A stretch of DNA of 24,517 nt, taken from JANWHF01 sp036276235 (GTDB taxonomy: Bacteria > Planctomycetota > Phycisphaerae > Tepidisphaerales > Tepidisphaeraceae). The translations under genes were made by a program, and so were the position numbers. Of this stretch, positions 1 to 7,143 are shown piece after piece. Under the pieces are notes generated by a model. That model did no database searches and was not told where the DNA came from. It worked only from the letters and a program-made list of their open reading frames with translations. The stretch covers positions 1 to 24,517 of the forward strand of contig DATBDZ010000168.1 in the NCBI GenBank assembly GCA_036276235.1, read 5' to 3'. Position 1 is the stretch's first letter; the number at the start of each line of letters is the position of its first letter.

Positions 1-2
1 TG

Positions 3-1652
3 CGTCGCGCGCATGCACTCATTACCGACGCCGCGTTTGCTCCCTCCTCCGGTACTCCGGGGGAGGGCTGGGGTGGGGGCTTTTTCCAGCGAGCATCAAG
101 GGCGCGAATGGCCCCCACCCTAACCCTCCCCCGGAGTACCGGAGGAGGGGACAGAGCGCCGCTTCTCGCAGCGCGCGAAGCGGCGCTTGCTCTCGCGGCC
201 GATCCTCCCGCCAAACCCCCCCGCCGCCGCACGCCCAAGCCTGGCCCCAATCCCAATCCAAGCCCCGGCAAACCCGAGCCTTCGCCCGGTCCCAATCAGC
301 CGGCGATTCCGATGAATCCGGCGACACCGACGGCAAAAAAGCCGCAACCGATCGACACCGGCGACGCCGGTGAAGCGCGGCCGGAGGGAAACGCCGTCTA
401 TCGCATCGATCCGGACGGCTTCGTCACCGAAGTCTTCCGCCAGGATGTGCTGATTCTTGCCATGGTCGAAAACAGCGGAACGCTGCTGCTGGCCACCGGC
501 AGTGACAGCGAAGCGCAGATTATTCAGCTTCGTCCCGATGCGGATGAAACACTCGTGCTGGCGACGGTGGATGCGAAACAAATTCTCAGCCTGCTTCCTG
601 CTCCGGATGGGAAGCTTTATCTGGGAATCGCCAACGAGGGAAGCCTCGCGTCGATGACCCCTGGATACGCGGGGAAGGGAACGTACACGAGCCCCGTCCT
701 CGATGCGACGCAGATCAGTCGCTTCGGCAAGATGCAGCTTCATGGCACGCTTCCGCCCGGCTCCGTTCTGAGCGTCGCCACGCGGAGCGGCAACGTGAAG
801 GATGCACAGGACAAGGGCTGGTCCAAGTGGAGCGATGAAATGCCCGCCGAGGAGTTTATCAAGATCGCTTCGCCCTCGGCGCGGTTTTTGCAATATCGCT
901 TGACATTCAACAGCGGCGAGGGAAAGGCGACGCCCGTGGTCGAGGATGTGACAATCGCGTATCAGATCCCCAATCTCCCGCCGCGCATTAAATCGGTCCA
1001 GGTAGCGGGGGCTGAGGCGCCATCGGGGGCCGGCGGCGATTCGGAATCGCCGGCGACACCCGCCGCGCGCCCGCAGGCCAATCCGATGCAGACGATCAGT
1101 TGGGACGCCAGCGATCCAAATAACGATACGCTCTCCTACAACCTGTATTTCCGCCGCGTTGGGCAGGAGCCGTGGATACTGCTCAAGGAGAAACTCAGCG
1201 AAGCCACGTTCGAGTGGAACACGCGGCAAGTGGCGGATGGCCGCTACGAGGTGCGCGTCGTCGCTTCTGATGCCGCGAGCAACCCGCCCGGCCAGGGGAA
1301 GACCGCCAGCCGCATCAGCGACCCGATCCTGATCGACAACACGCCGCCCGCGATTGGTGATTTGAAATGGAAGCAAATCGCCGCCGCGATTCAGATCGAT
1401 TTGAAGGCAGTCGATCGCACGAGCACGGTCGCCTCCGTTGAATACAGCGTCGATTCGAGCAAGGAATGGCAACTGGTCCTTCCCGTCGATGGCATCTACG
1501 ACAGCCAGGAGGAAGCCGTGTCATTCACGCTGAAGAACCTGCCGGCGGGCCCGCATCAGGTGGCGCTGCGAGCAACGGACATCAAGGGGAATCAGGCGTT
1601 TGAGAATGTGTTTATAAATATCGGAACGCCGACCGCGGAGATTAAAAAGTGA
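3..1652 (+). CDS. Secreted beta-propeller / Ig-like protein, 3' part (5' end outside window)
   Basis: The reading frame is open from the first complete codon (position 3) to the TGA at 1650-1652. The first internal ATG (108) lies inside a palindromic repeat, so the true start is almost certainly upstream and about 549 residues are visible. Around residues 130-220 the text is propeller-like (YRIDPDGFVTEVF, LYLGIANEGSL). Next comes a segment ending in ARFLQYRLTF, a phrase common at the end of bacterial propeller proteins. Two Ig/FN3-like modules follow (ISWDASDPNND; SVEYSVDSSKEW; ALRATDIKGNQAF). A Pro/Lys-rich linker precedes the propeller. Residues encoded by 42-149 come from the inserted palindrome. 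Role unknown; probably a sugar- or protein-binding envelope protein. The family is inferred from motifs, and no signal peptide can be checked because the N-terminus is missing. Confidence 0.65.
   Translation, partial: RRAHALITDAAFAPSSGTPGEGWGGGFFQRASRARMAPTLTLPRSTGGGDRAPLLAAREAALALAADPPAKPPRRRTPKPGPNPNPSPGKPEPSPGPNQPAIPMNPATPTAKKPQPIDTGDAGEARPEGNAVYRIDPDGFVTEVFRQDVLILAMVENSGTLLLATGSDSEAQIIQLRPDADETLVLATVDAKQILSLLPAPDGKLYLGIANEGSLASMTPGYAGKGTYTSPVLDATQISRFGKMQLHGTLPPGSVLSVATRSGNVKDAQDKGWSKWSDEMPAEEFIKIASPSARFLQYRLTFNSGEGKATPVVEDVTIAYQIPNLPPRIKSVQVAGAEAPSGAGGDSESPATPAARPQANPMQTISWDASDPNNDTLSYNLYFRRVGQEPWILLKEKLSEATFEWNTRQVADGRYEVRVVASDAASNPPGQGKTASRISDPILIDNTPPAIGDLKWKQIAAAIQIDLKAVDRTSTVASVEYSVDSSKEWQLVLPVDGIYDSQEEAVSFTLKNLPAGPHQVALRATDIKGNQAFENVFINIGTPTAEIKK
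42..149. repeat. Long palindrome (type A, copy 1) inside a reading frame
   Basis: The left arm 42-80 and right arm 111-149 are inverted copies matching at 37 of 39 positions, around a 30-nt spacer (81-110). Each arm contains its own smaller dyad centred on CCGGTACTCCGG, so a cruciform with side hairpins is possible. Total length is 108 nt, a multiple of three, and the frame of the propeller gene passes through it without a stop. Related palindromes sit at 1775-1899 and 24371-24496. Confidence 0.85.
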
Positions 1653-1710
1653 ACGGGCGGCGAGCCAGGCGGTTCAGGGGTCACAGCGTCGAACGCGCTC
1701 GAAGGAAGGC

Positions 1711-1732
1711 GGCGGGCAGTGCCCGCCCTACG
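1711..1732. repeat. Type C repeat, single arm
   Basis: The 22 bases GGCGGGCAGTGCCC-GCCCTACG are identical to the left arm of the inverted pair at 10009-10063. The central GGGCAGTGCCC is itself a short dyad. Confidence 0.75.
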
Positions 1733-1774
1733 CTCGCGCGAGGAACACTCTTCAAAGCGCGGTCGCGCTCAGAA

Positions 1775-1899
1775 CCCTCTCCCTGTACTCAGGGGAGAGG
1801 GCAGGGTGAGGGGACAGCGTGTCGCGACAAGGCGCGGTTCGCAAGTGGATGCGTTTGTCCCCTCACCCCAGCCCTCTCCCCTGAGTACAGGGGAGAGGG
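1775..1899. repeat. Long palindrome (type A, copy 2)
   Basis: The left arm 1775-1816 and right arm 1856-1899 are inverted copies with a few mismatches and one indel, around a 39-nt core. Each arm has an inner dyad of the form CTCCCCTGTACTCAGGGGAG. The arms match copy 3 (24371-24496) closely, including the same left/right asymmetry (GCAGGGTG on the left, GCTGGGGTG as complement of the right), so the element has an orientation. Confidence 0.85.
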
Positions 1900-1916
1900 A
1901 GCAGGCATCTCTCTTC

Positions 1917-1978
1917 TGTAGGGTGGGTGTACTCGCCCACCACGAGCGACAAACGGTGGGCGAGTACACCCACCTACA
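1917..1978. repeat. Type B palindrome
   Basis: The left arm 1917-1941 (TGTAGGGTGGGTGTACTCGC then CCACC) and right arm 1955-1978 are inverted copies differing by one extra G. The spacer is 13 nt. The element ends 15 bp beyond the stop codon of the VWA gene and could form the end of its transcript. Confidence 0.8.
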
Positions 1979-1993
1979 AGGACACGCCCCCGT

Positions 1994-4900
1994 TCACGGC
2001 TTCGCCGGCGGCAATTGCGACGCATCGAACGTGATCTCCGTCGGCTCGCCCGCGTTGATCCAGAACTCTTCGGCGATATCGCGCCCGGCGAATCTCGCTT
2101 GAAACTTATATTTTCCTTCGGGAAGTTGCTGCGGCTGGCCGAAGCGGCCGCGGGCGATTTCCTTCCCTGAATCGCTGAGCACCACATATTCGTCGGGCAG
2201 TCCGAGCACCGCCGTTCGGACAGTGCGCTCCAGGTCCGACGCTTTTGCCGCGGGCCAGTAGGAGCCGCGCGAGGCCTTGGCGATGTTCTGGAGCTGCGCG
2301 CTCCAGTCGGGCTGATTGATATCGAAGCCGACGATGTGGAAGCGGATGTTGGGGATTTTTCCAAATTCCGTGGCGGATTTGATCGGGTTGCCGCGCGGGT
2401 TGATGGTGTCTTCGCCGCCGTCGGTGAGCAGGAGCACCGTCACCGAGTGGGCGGCGGTTGCCTCGCCGAGGTCCGTCGCCGCCTGATCGAGGCTCAGCGC
2501 AAGCGGCGTGCGGCCGCGGGCGCGCAGCGAATCGAGAACGGCATTGAACTGCTTCTTGTCGAGCTTCCCCATCGGAATCTTTAGCTCCGTATCTTCATCA
2601 GCCCCCTCATCGAGAGCGGTTTTGCGATGCCCATACACGCGCAGTGCGACATCGCAATCTGCCGGGAGCTGCGCGATGAGCGATCGAATCGAGTCGCGGG
2701 CGATGTCGAATTTGCGCTTGCCGTCCATCGTCGTGATCATCGAGCCGCTGGCATCGAGGATGATGTAGAACTGGTTGTTGGGCGCGATGGCGGCGGTGCG
2801 GAGCACGCCCGGCCCGGTATGCACCACAGGCTTCAGCGGCGGCGTGGCGCGTGTGAGGAACAGCAGCGCAAAGCTGCTGGCCAGCCGCGGGTCCATCTCA
2901 TCTCCATCCTGGGCGGCCCAGGTGCCATCCGGCTTCTGCTGGCCGACCAGCGACGCCGCCCCCAGCGGATACCATTCGTTTACGCCGATGAACTCCGTAT
3001 CCAGAATTCTCCCCACGCGTTCCAGGGAGTACATGTAGTAAAAATACCAGCCCGTCTCGTGCGGGTGCTCGTCGACCTTGAAAAACTTGTCGAGCCACGC
3101 CAGGCCATGCTGGATTGCCGGATCGTCGGCCGGATCTTTCTCGCCCAGCTCATGTCGGCAGATCGCCAGCGCGCAAATTCCGGCGCACGTCATGCTGCCA
3201 TACGAATTGCTTTTGCTGTTGTAGGCCCATCCGCCGTCATCGTCCTGGCGCTGGCGCGTGGTGTTCATCACCAGCTTCCACATGTCATCGTCGAATCGGA
3301 TGCCCGCGCGGCTTGCCGACAGCATTCCGAGCAAGCCGTATTGGGTGACGGAATTGTCGCCGTCCCCCTCGGCGGCGGGCGTGATGCGCTTCCAGGGCTC
3401 GGCGCGCTTGCCGGGCGGAAACCCGCCGCTGATCTGGATCGCGCCCGTCGCACCTGGCGGCGGCGCGAAAACCGAATCGGGGACCTGCGGCGTGTACTCC
3501 CATGTCCCCGTGCTCATCTGCGATTCCAGCAGCCAGCGCGCCGCCTTGCGGAGCTTGGGCTCAAACGCCGGCTCTCCGTACGCCTCGATCAGCATGCACA
3601 GAATGCCGGTGCGATAAATCCCAAACTCCGCTGATAATTCGACCGACGAAAGATAGCCGCGTAGCGTCGAATTAAACTCGGCGTTCTTTTTGTGGAAGCC
3701 GCCGTGAACCAGCGCCAGCGCGCACAGAATGTGCTCGGGCTTTGCGCCGAATTCCACCTGATCGTCAGCCATTTCCTTTTTGACAAATGCCCAAAGGCCA
3801 ACGCATCCTTTGTCGATCGCCTCGTTCACGCGCTGGGCTGACAGGCCCACCCCTTCCAATCCCTTCGCGGGCCCATGTGCGCGCGGCTTCAGCGGAACGG
3901 CGTCATCATCGTCGGCCCCGCACCGCTCGCCCGCTTCGCGAGGCAAACCCGCACCCCTTCGACTCGACGGCCCATCGCATGCCGGCGGTGCGGGCGGCGT
4001 CGCAATGCGCGGCAACGGCTTTAATGTCAATACCGCCGCGCCGCCTTCAGTGACGGCGGCATAAGCCAGCCGCGGCCGCGTCTCCGACGCAGGAATCCGA
4101 TACACAAGCTGGAACGACCGCACTTCCCCCACCGGAATGTAGATCAACTCCGGCGGCCGATGCACGCCCGCGAACGTCAGATCATCCGGATCCGACTGCT
4201 CGCCGGACTCGGCGGCATACTTGAGCTGCTCCTTGGCTTGAAAAAACTCCTGCTTCTTGCCGTTGTTCTTCACGCTCACGTCGATCACCAGCAGTCGCTG
4301 CCCCTCATCAGGCGCGACGCCGGCAAAATCCTTCGGCGACGCTTGGCCGATGATCGATACCGCAAACACCTCGTCCGCGGCTTTCGCAATCGGCGCGGGA
4401 GGATTGATCGTCGGGCGCTTCCCCTCAACGGCAAACGTCAACCCATCCGGCCTGATTTCCTTTCCGCTGGGTAGTGCGGCATTCGGGAAATCGCACCGCA
4501 GCTCAATCGACTTCGCATCCGCCGGCGCAAGAAACGCCAGCGTGCCGCCGGTCATGATGTCCGGCAGAAAGCGCGGCTCTTCGATCAACTCCGACTGCGC
4601 CAGCGGCATGTATGCATACTGCCCGTCAACCACAAGCTGGGCATACTTGCGCGACTCCTTCCAGTCGGCGACCGTCCCCAGCGTCATCTTCTCCCCCTCC
4701 TTCGCCAGAGGCATGTAATCGCTGGCATTGACCTCTTCGCTCATCAGGCTTCGCGCACGAAAATCGAGCAGGACATACGTCATCCCGGCGGGAGCCGCAT
4801 CATTGCCGAGCTTGGCCGCGCGCTTAATCCCGAAGATCGATGCTTCCACAACCTGATTTTTCAGCGGGCCGCCGAGCGGTTTCTCCTGAGCCGGCGAATC

Positions 4901-5437
4901 CGGCCCGGCCAGCGGCCTAATGATGTGCCCATGGGCAAAGTCGTAAAACCGCAACGTCAAACTGCGCGGCAAATGCTCGGCATCAATTTGATAAACAATC
5001 CTGCCCGCCGCCGTGTCGTTCTCCTTCTCCAGCGATAACTCGTCGAACGACAGCAGCCCCTCCATCGAAGGCTCAACACGTTGCAGCACCGTCCGCCCGT
5101 CCGCGACCACATAAAAATGATCCGCCAGCTTCGGCACCTTGTACTGCACCGGCACCATCTGATCGTCCACCTTGCGCGGCTTCTGGATGTTGCGGAACGA
5201 AACGTCCAGCACCAGGAATCTCGTGCCAGCATCCGCTTCGGTGTCACCCACCTTTGCCACGACAGCAACGGATTTCACGGAAAGCTCGACGGATTCGTTG
5301 GCGGCGCGAATCGAAAGCGATTGGCTTCCATCGCTCGGCAGCGTGATCGCCGCGCCAGCGCCACTTTCGAACATTCCGCAAAAGAGCAGGCCAACGATCA
5401 CGGCTACATGAAGTGATAATCTCGCTTTATTCGACAT
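1994..5437 (-). CDS. Secreted Ig-like / alpha-alpha-barrel / VWA fusion protein
   Basis: Encodes 1147 residues from the ATG at 5437, chosen because GAGGG lies 6 nt upstream; a TTG at 5449 is the only earlier alternative. A signal peptide is clear (basic MSNKAR, hydrophobic VAVIVGLLFCGMF, then GAGAA). Residues ~30-480 hold repeated beta-sandwich segments of DUF4352-like style (FLVLDVSFRN, LLVIDVSVKNNG). A low-complexity linker follows (~485-530). Residues ~536-860 resemble the squalene-cyclase/prenyltransferase alpha-alpha barrel (GLLGMLSA, DDDGGWAY, GAASLVGQQKPDGTW), a fold often used for binding in planctomycetal secreted proteins. Residues ~885-1050 are a VWA domain with MIDAS motif DASGSM (Asp895), RTPL and LLTDGGED. 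The C-terminus looks like a small PEGA-type beta domain (LPEGKYKFQARFAG). Likely an exported metal-dependent adhesion or scaffold protein; catalytic activity is not implied. Confidence 0.8.
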   Translation of the reverse strand: MSNKARLSLHVAVIVGLLFCGMFESGAGAAITLPSDGSQSLSIRAANESVELSVKSVAVVAKVGDTEADAGTRFLVLDVSFRNIQKPRKVDDQMVPVQYKVPKLADHFYVVADGRTVLQRVEPSMEGLLSFDELSLEKENDTAAGRIVYQIDAEHLPRSLTLRFYDFAHGHIIRPLAGPDSPAQEKPLGGPLKNQVVEASIFGIKRAAKLGNDAAPAGMTYVLLDFRARSLMSEEVNASDYMPLAKEGEKMTLGTVADWKESRKYAQLVVDGQYAYMPLAQSELIEEPRFLPDIMTGGTLAFLAPADAKSIELRCDFPNAALPSGKEIRPDGLTFAVEGKRPTINPPAPIAKAADEVFAVSIIGQASPKDFAGVAPDEGQRLLVIDVSVKNNGKKQEFFQAKEQLKYAAESGEQSDPDDLTFAGVHRPPELIYIPVGEVRSFQLVYRIPASETRPRLAYAAVTEGGAAVLTLKPLPRIATPPAPPACDGPSSRRGAGLPREAGERCGADDDDAVPLKPRAHGPAKGLEGVGLSAQRVNEAIDKGCVGLWAFVKKEMADDQVEFGAKPEHILCALALVHGGFHKKNAEFNSTLRGYLSSVELSAEFGIYRTGILCMLIEAYGEPAFEPKLRKAARWLLESQMSTGTWEYTPQVPDSVFAPPPGATGAIQISGGFPPGKRAEPWKRITPAAEGDGDNSVTQYGLLGMLSASRAGIRFDDDMWKLVMNTTRQRQDDDGGWAYNSKSNSYGSMTCAGICALAICRHELGEKDPADDPAIQHGLAWLDKFFKVDEHPHETGWYFYYMYSLERVGRILDTEFIGVNEWYPLGAASLVGQQKPDGTWAAQDGDEMDPRLASSFALLFLTRATPPLKPVVHTGPGVLRTAAIAPNNQFYIILDASGSMITTMDGKRKFDIARDSIRSLIAQLPADCDVALRVYGHRKTALDEGADEDTELKIPMGKLDKKQFNAVLDSLRARGRTPLALSLDQAATDLGEATAAHSVTVLLLTDGGEDTINPRGNPIKSATEFGKIPNIRFHIVGFDINQPDWSAQLQNIAKASRGSYWPAAKASDLERTVRTAVLGLPDEYVVLSDSGKEIARGRFGQPQQLPEGKYKFQARFAGRDIAEEFWINAGEPTEITFDASQLPPAKP

Positions 5438-5498
5438 TGAATCCCTCAAATCGCGAAATGCCTGGCAAGCGGCTCAGCGTTCTTCGTGGCGCTCCATC

Positions 5499-5548
5499 AA
5501 AAAAAGAAGGCGCCCGTGCTGCCGGAGTTCCGGGTCATCACGGGCGCC
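5499..5548 (-). terminator. Rho-independent terminator of the CsgG-type gene
   Basis: Read on the minus strand, a perfect 10-bp stem (GGCGCCCGTG / CACGGGCGCC, 5539-5548 with 5509-5518) encloses a 20-nt loop that has an inner CCGG/CCGG pair. It is followed by TTCTTTTTTT (5508-5499). It starts 57 bp after the stop codon at 5606 and separates this gene from the VWA gene downstream. Confidence 0.88.
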
Positions 5549-5605
5549 ATGTTGCCGAAGCGCGATTCTCCATGGGGATGTCGCGCCCTAACATCGCTGT
5601 GGCAG

Positions 5606-6412
5606 TTATTGTGCCGGCGCCGGGGCAGGGGCCGCGGGCTTGGGCGGGAGATTCTTAAATTTCGCGTCGATCTTCGGAAGCATCTTCTTGATCGCTTCGT
5701 CCAGCGCCAATTTCAGAATCGCTCCCTTGCTATCCTCGCTCACGTCAACATCGGCCTCGGATTCAGCATTGGCGCCGAGAATCTGCACCCCCATAGATTT
5801 GGCGGAGTCTGTGCGCTTGAAATCAGTGCCGCTGGCCACCAACACCGCGCCGGTGGTCGGATCGACGAGGCGCAAATTCACGCCGCATTCTGAGGTAATA
5901 ATGGTTTCCTTATTCTTCACATCGCCGCCGCCGAACATGCCCCCGATCTGCGCGACGCCAAAGCCGTTGGAGGTATGCGACCTTTTCACACGGATGTTAT
6001 CTACCTTTCCCAGAAGCAGATAATCCACGCCGTGCACCTGGGCCTGTTTGGCCAGTTCGGGAGAGGCCACGATTCCCTCCAGGCTTTGCTCCTTGATCAG
6101 TTGCGGAAGCTGAGCGCGCTCGATGACCACGAAGCGGCCGGTCTCGGTGAGCAGGTAAGTGCAAATATCCGCACATTGATCGTTCAGATCATGGCTGTTG
6201 CTAAAACCGGGGCCGGTTGTCACGTTGAATTGCGGCACGCCGACGCGCGGCGTCGGGTTGCCCGAGGGAGGCGGCGGATAATTTCCCACATCCTTTGTCA
6301 GCTCCTGCTTGCTAGCCGATTCCTTCGTGCTCGAGCTCGAGCAGCCAATCATTGCCACCAATGACACGACCAGAGCGGCCGAACCGCCCAAACGCGAAGC
6401 GAACTTCAACAT
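5606..6412 (-). CDS. CsgG-family outer-membrane lipoprotein
   Basis: Encodes 268 residues from the ATG at 6412, which has AGGAG 6 nt upstream. The frame is open 40 codons further but the lipoprotein signal fixes this start: MLKFASRLGG, a hydrophobic stretch, then the lipobox MIGC with Cys24 and a serine run. The mature part has the CsgG pattern: TYLLTETGRFVVIERAQLPQ, a 'not yet computed' style QAQVHGVDYLLLGKV segment, then GVNLRLVDPTTGAVL and a C-terminal helix (LALDEAIKKMLPKI). CsgG of Escherichia coli is the curli secretion pore; many relatives outside Enterobacteria have other or unknown roles. No csgA, csgB, csgE or csgF is near, so a curli role is not supported. It has its own promoter and terminator and appears monocistronic. 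The C-terminus is Pro/Ala-rich. Confidence 0.8.
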   Translation of the reverse strand: MLKFASRLGGSAALVVSLVAMIGCSSSSTKESASKQELTKDVGNYPPPPSGNPTPRVGVPQFNVTTGPGFSNSHDLNDQCADICTYLLTETGRFVVIERAQLPQLIKEQSLEGIVASPELAKQAQVHGVDYLLLGKVDNIRVKRSHTSNGFGVAQIGGMFGGGDVKNKETIITSECGVNLRLVDPTTGAVLVASGTDFKRTDSAKSMGVQILGANAESEADVDVSEDSKGAILKLALDEAIKKMLPKIDAKFKNLPPKPAAPAPAPAQ

Positions 6413-6464
6413 AGATTTCTCCTGTTTCCCAAAGACGATTTGCGCGCCAACGAACCGCGCCTTG

Positions 6465-6493
6465 ATGACAACCGATACTATCGGCTCTGTCAA
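6465..6493 (-). promoter_or_regulatory. Sigma-70-like promoter with internal dyad for the CsgG-type gene
   Basis: On the minus strand a perfect -35 TTGACA (6493-6488) is separated by 17 bp from TGTCAT (6470-6465; 4 of 6 matches to the -10 consensus). The spacer holds a perfect 13-bp palindrome CCGATAGTATCGG (6484-6472), well placed for a repressor. The predicted leader is about 45 nt. Confidence 0.55.
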
Positions 6494-6642
6494 GAATTTC
6501 ATTGGAATTACGATGTTTACTTTGACCCGCACGCCGGGCCGTCGTTGGGGCGGGAAATTAACTCACCGGCCAACCAACTGCCCATTAGAAACGTTTCCTG
6601 CCATTCTAACACCCGGCGGCCCTGCTTTTTGCGTATTACCCT

Positions 6643-6672
6643 TAGAAGTTTGGCTTATAGAAGTTTGGCTCA
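6643..6672. repeat. 15-bp tandem duplication
   Basis: TAGAAGTTTGGCTTA (6643-6657) is followed directly by TAGAAGTTTGGCTCA (6658-6672). It could be a pair of binding sites for a regulator of the small downstream gene or a simple slippage duplication. Confidence 0.6.
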
Positions 6673-6739
6673 AGGATTGCTTCTAGTCCTGCCGACAAGA
6701 AAACGTTGGCGAAAACCTTTTTTCGCAAGGAGTTTGGAC

Positions 6740-6916
6740 ATGACCGCGACACGAAAAATGCTTTTGGAGACGCTGGTCGGGCACATGGAACTGCTGGAAT
6801 CTGCCCATCCAAGGAAGGCCCACACCGCCCTGGCGCGGCGGGCTCGCCGATACGTCAAATGGAGCCTGCGGCATTCGGAGGCGCATCCGAAGCGGATGGC
6901 GCTGGAGACGAATTAG
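6740..6916 (+). CDS. Small basic protein of unknown function (58 aa)
   Basis: The ATG at 6740 is preceded by AAGGAG at 6727-6732 with a 7-nt gap, one of the best ribosome binding sites in the window, and the stop is TAG at 6914-6916. The protein starts MTATRKMLLETLVGHMELLE and continues with an Arg/Lys/His-rich stretch (ARRARRYVKW, EAHPKR), consistent with a short amphipathic helix followed by a basic tail. I recognise no family. A hairpin GCGAAAACC/TTTTTTCGC (6709-6726) abuts the ribosome binding site and could affect translation. The 28-bp palindromic repeat pair starts 38 bp after the stop. It might bind nucleic acid or be a toxin-like or regulatory peptide; both are speculation. Confidence 0.5.
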   Translation: MTATRKMLLETLVGHMELLESAHPRKAHTALARRARRYVKWSLRHSEAHPKRMALETN

Positions 6917-6954
6917 ACCTCCAGACCATAACCGCCCTCGCATGCATGTTGCGT

Positions 6955-7030
6955 GTCATGCAGAGGTACTCCGAAGCATCTGGCCGGTTCGCAAAATCCA
7001 GTCAGATGCTTCGGAGTACCTCAGCATGAC
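6955..7030. repeat. Palindrome with 28-bp arms
   Basis: The left arm 6955-6982 (starting GTCATGCAGAGGTACTCCGA) and right arm 7003-7030 are inverted copies with a single mismatch, separated by 20 nt. It lies between the small ORF and the uxaE promoter, where it could end the upstream transcript. Sequences of the type GTCATGCTGAGGTACTCCGA are, from general knowledge, widespread dispersed repeats in several bacterial phyla. Confidence 0.85.
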
Positions 7031-7081
7031 GGTCCTCCCGATTCGAGCGTTTTTCACTTCCGCATCGCTGACTGCCTTCCT

Positions 7082-7110
7082 TTGACGCCACGCGTTCTCG
7101 CGTCTAAAAC
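7082..7110 (+). promoter_or_regulatory. Sigma-70-like promoter of the hexuronate genes
   Basis: TTGACG (7082-7087) and TAAAAC (7105-7110) are separated by exactly 17 bp and lie 34 bp before the uxaE start. The dyad GACGC...GCGTC (7084-7088 with 7100-7104) overlaps the -35 box and spacer and would suit a repressor responding to uronate. The promoter match is 5/6 and 4/6; the operator is a guess. Confidence 0.5.
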
Positions 7111-7143
7111 TTTCGCTCATTGGACTTTCCACAGGAACCTCCC

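Larger units (their letters stand above)
1653..1993. other. Gene-free spacer filled with repeats
   Basis: This 341-bp space lies between the converging propeller gene (+) and the VWA gene (-). It holds a single type C half element (1711-1732), a type A palindrome (1775-1899) and a type B palindrome (1917-1978). Short open frames across it on both strands are made of repeat sequence and are not credible genes. No T-rich terminator was found; the palindromes may end transcripts from either side. Confidence 0.7.
6413..6739. other. Divergent regulatory spacer between the CsgG-type gene and the small ORF
   Basis: This 327-bp space contains the minus-strand promoter at 6465-6493 with its dyad, a 15-bp tandem duplication at 6643-6672, and a small hairpin at 6709-6726 immediately before the ribosome binding site of the 58-residue ORF. 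Nothing else with coding character was seen; an open frame through it (from 6440) lacks a start signal. Confidence 0.6.

Noticed and set aside
120..1472. Long open frame on the minus strand opposite the propeller gene
   Set aside because: It mirrors the real gene in a GC-rich sequence, has Arg/His/Gly-heavy composition without domain character, and begins within the palindrome.
1649..2364. Several short open frames across the repeat-filled spacer
   Set aside because: Their proteins are translations of palindromic repeats (for example LTPALSPEYRGEG), a known source of false gene calls.
2627..3634. 335-codon open frame on + opposite the VWA gene
   Set aside because: Shadow of the well-supported minus-strand gene; composition rich in Arg, His and Gln with no motif.
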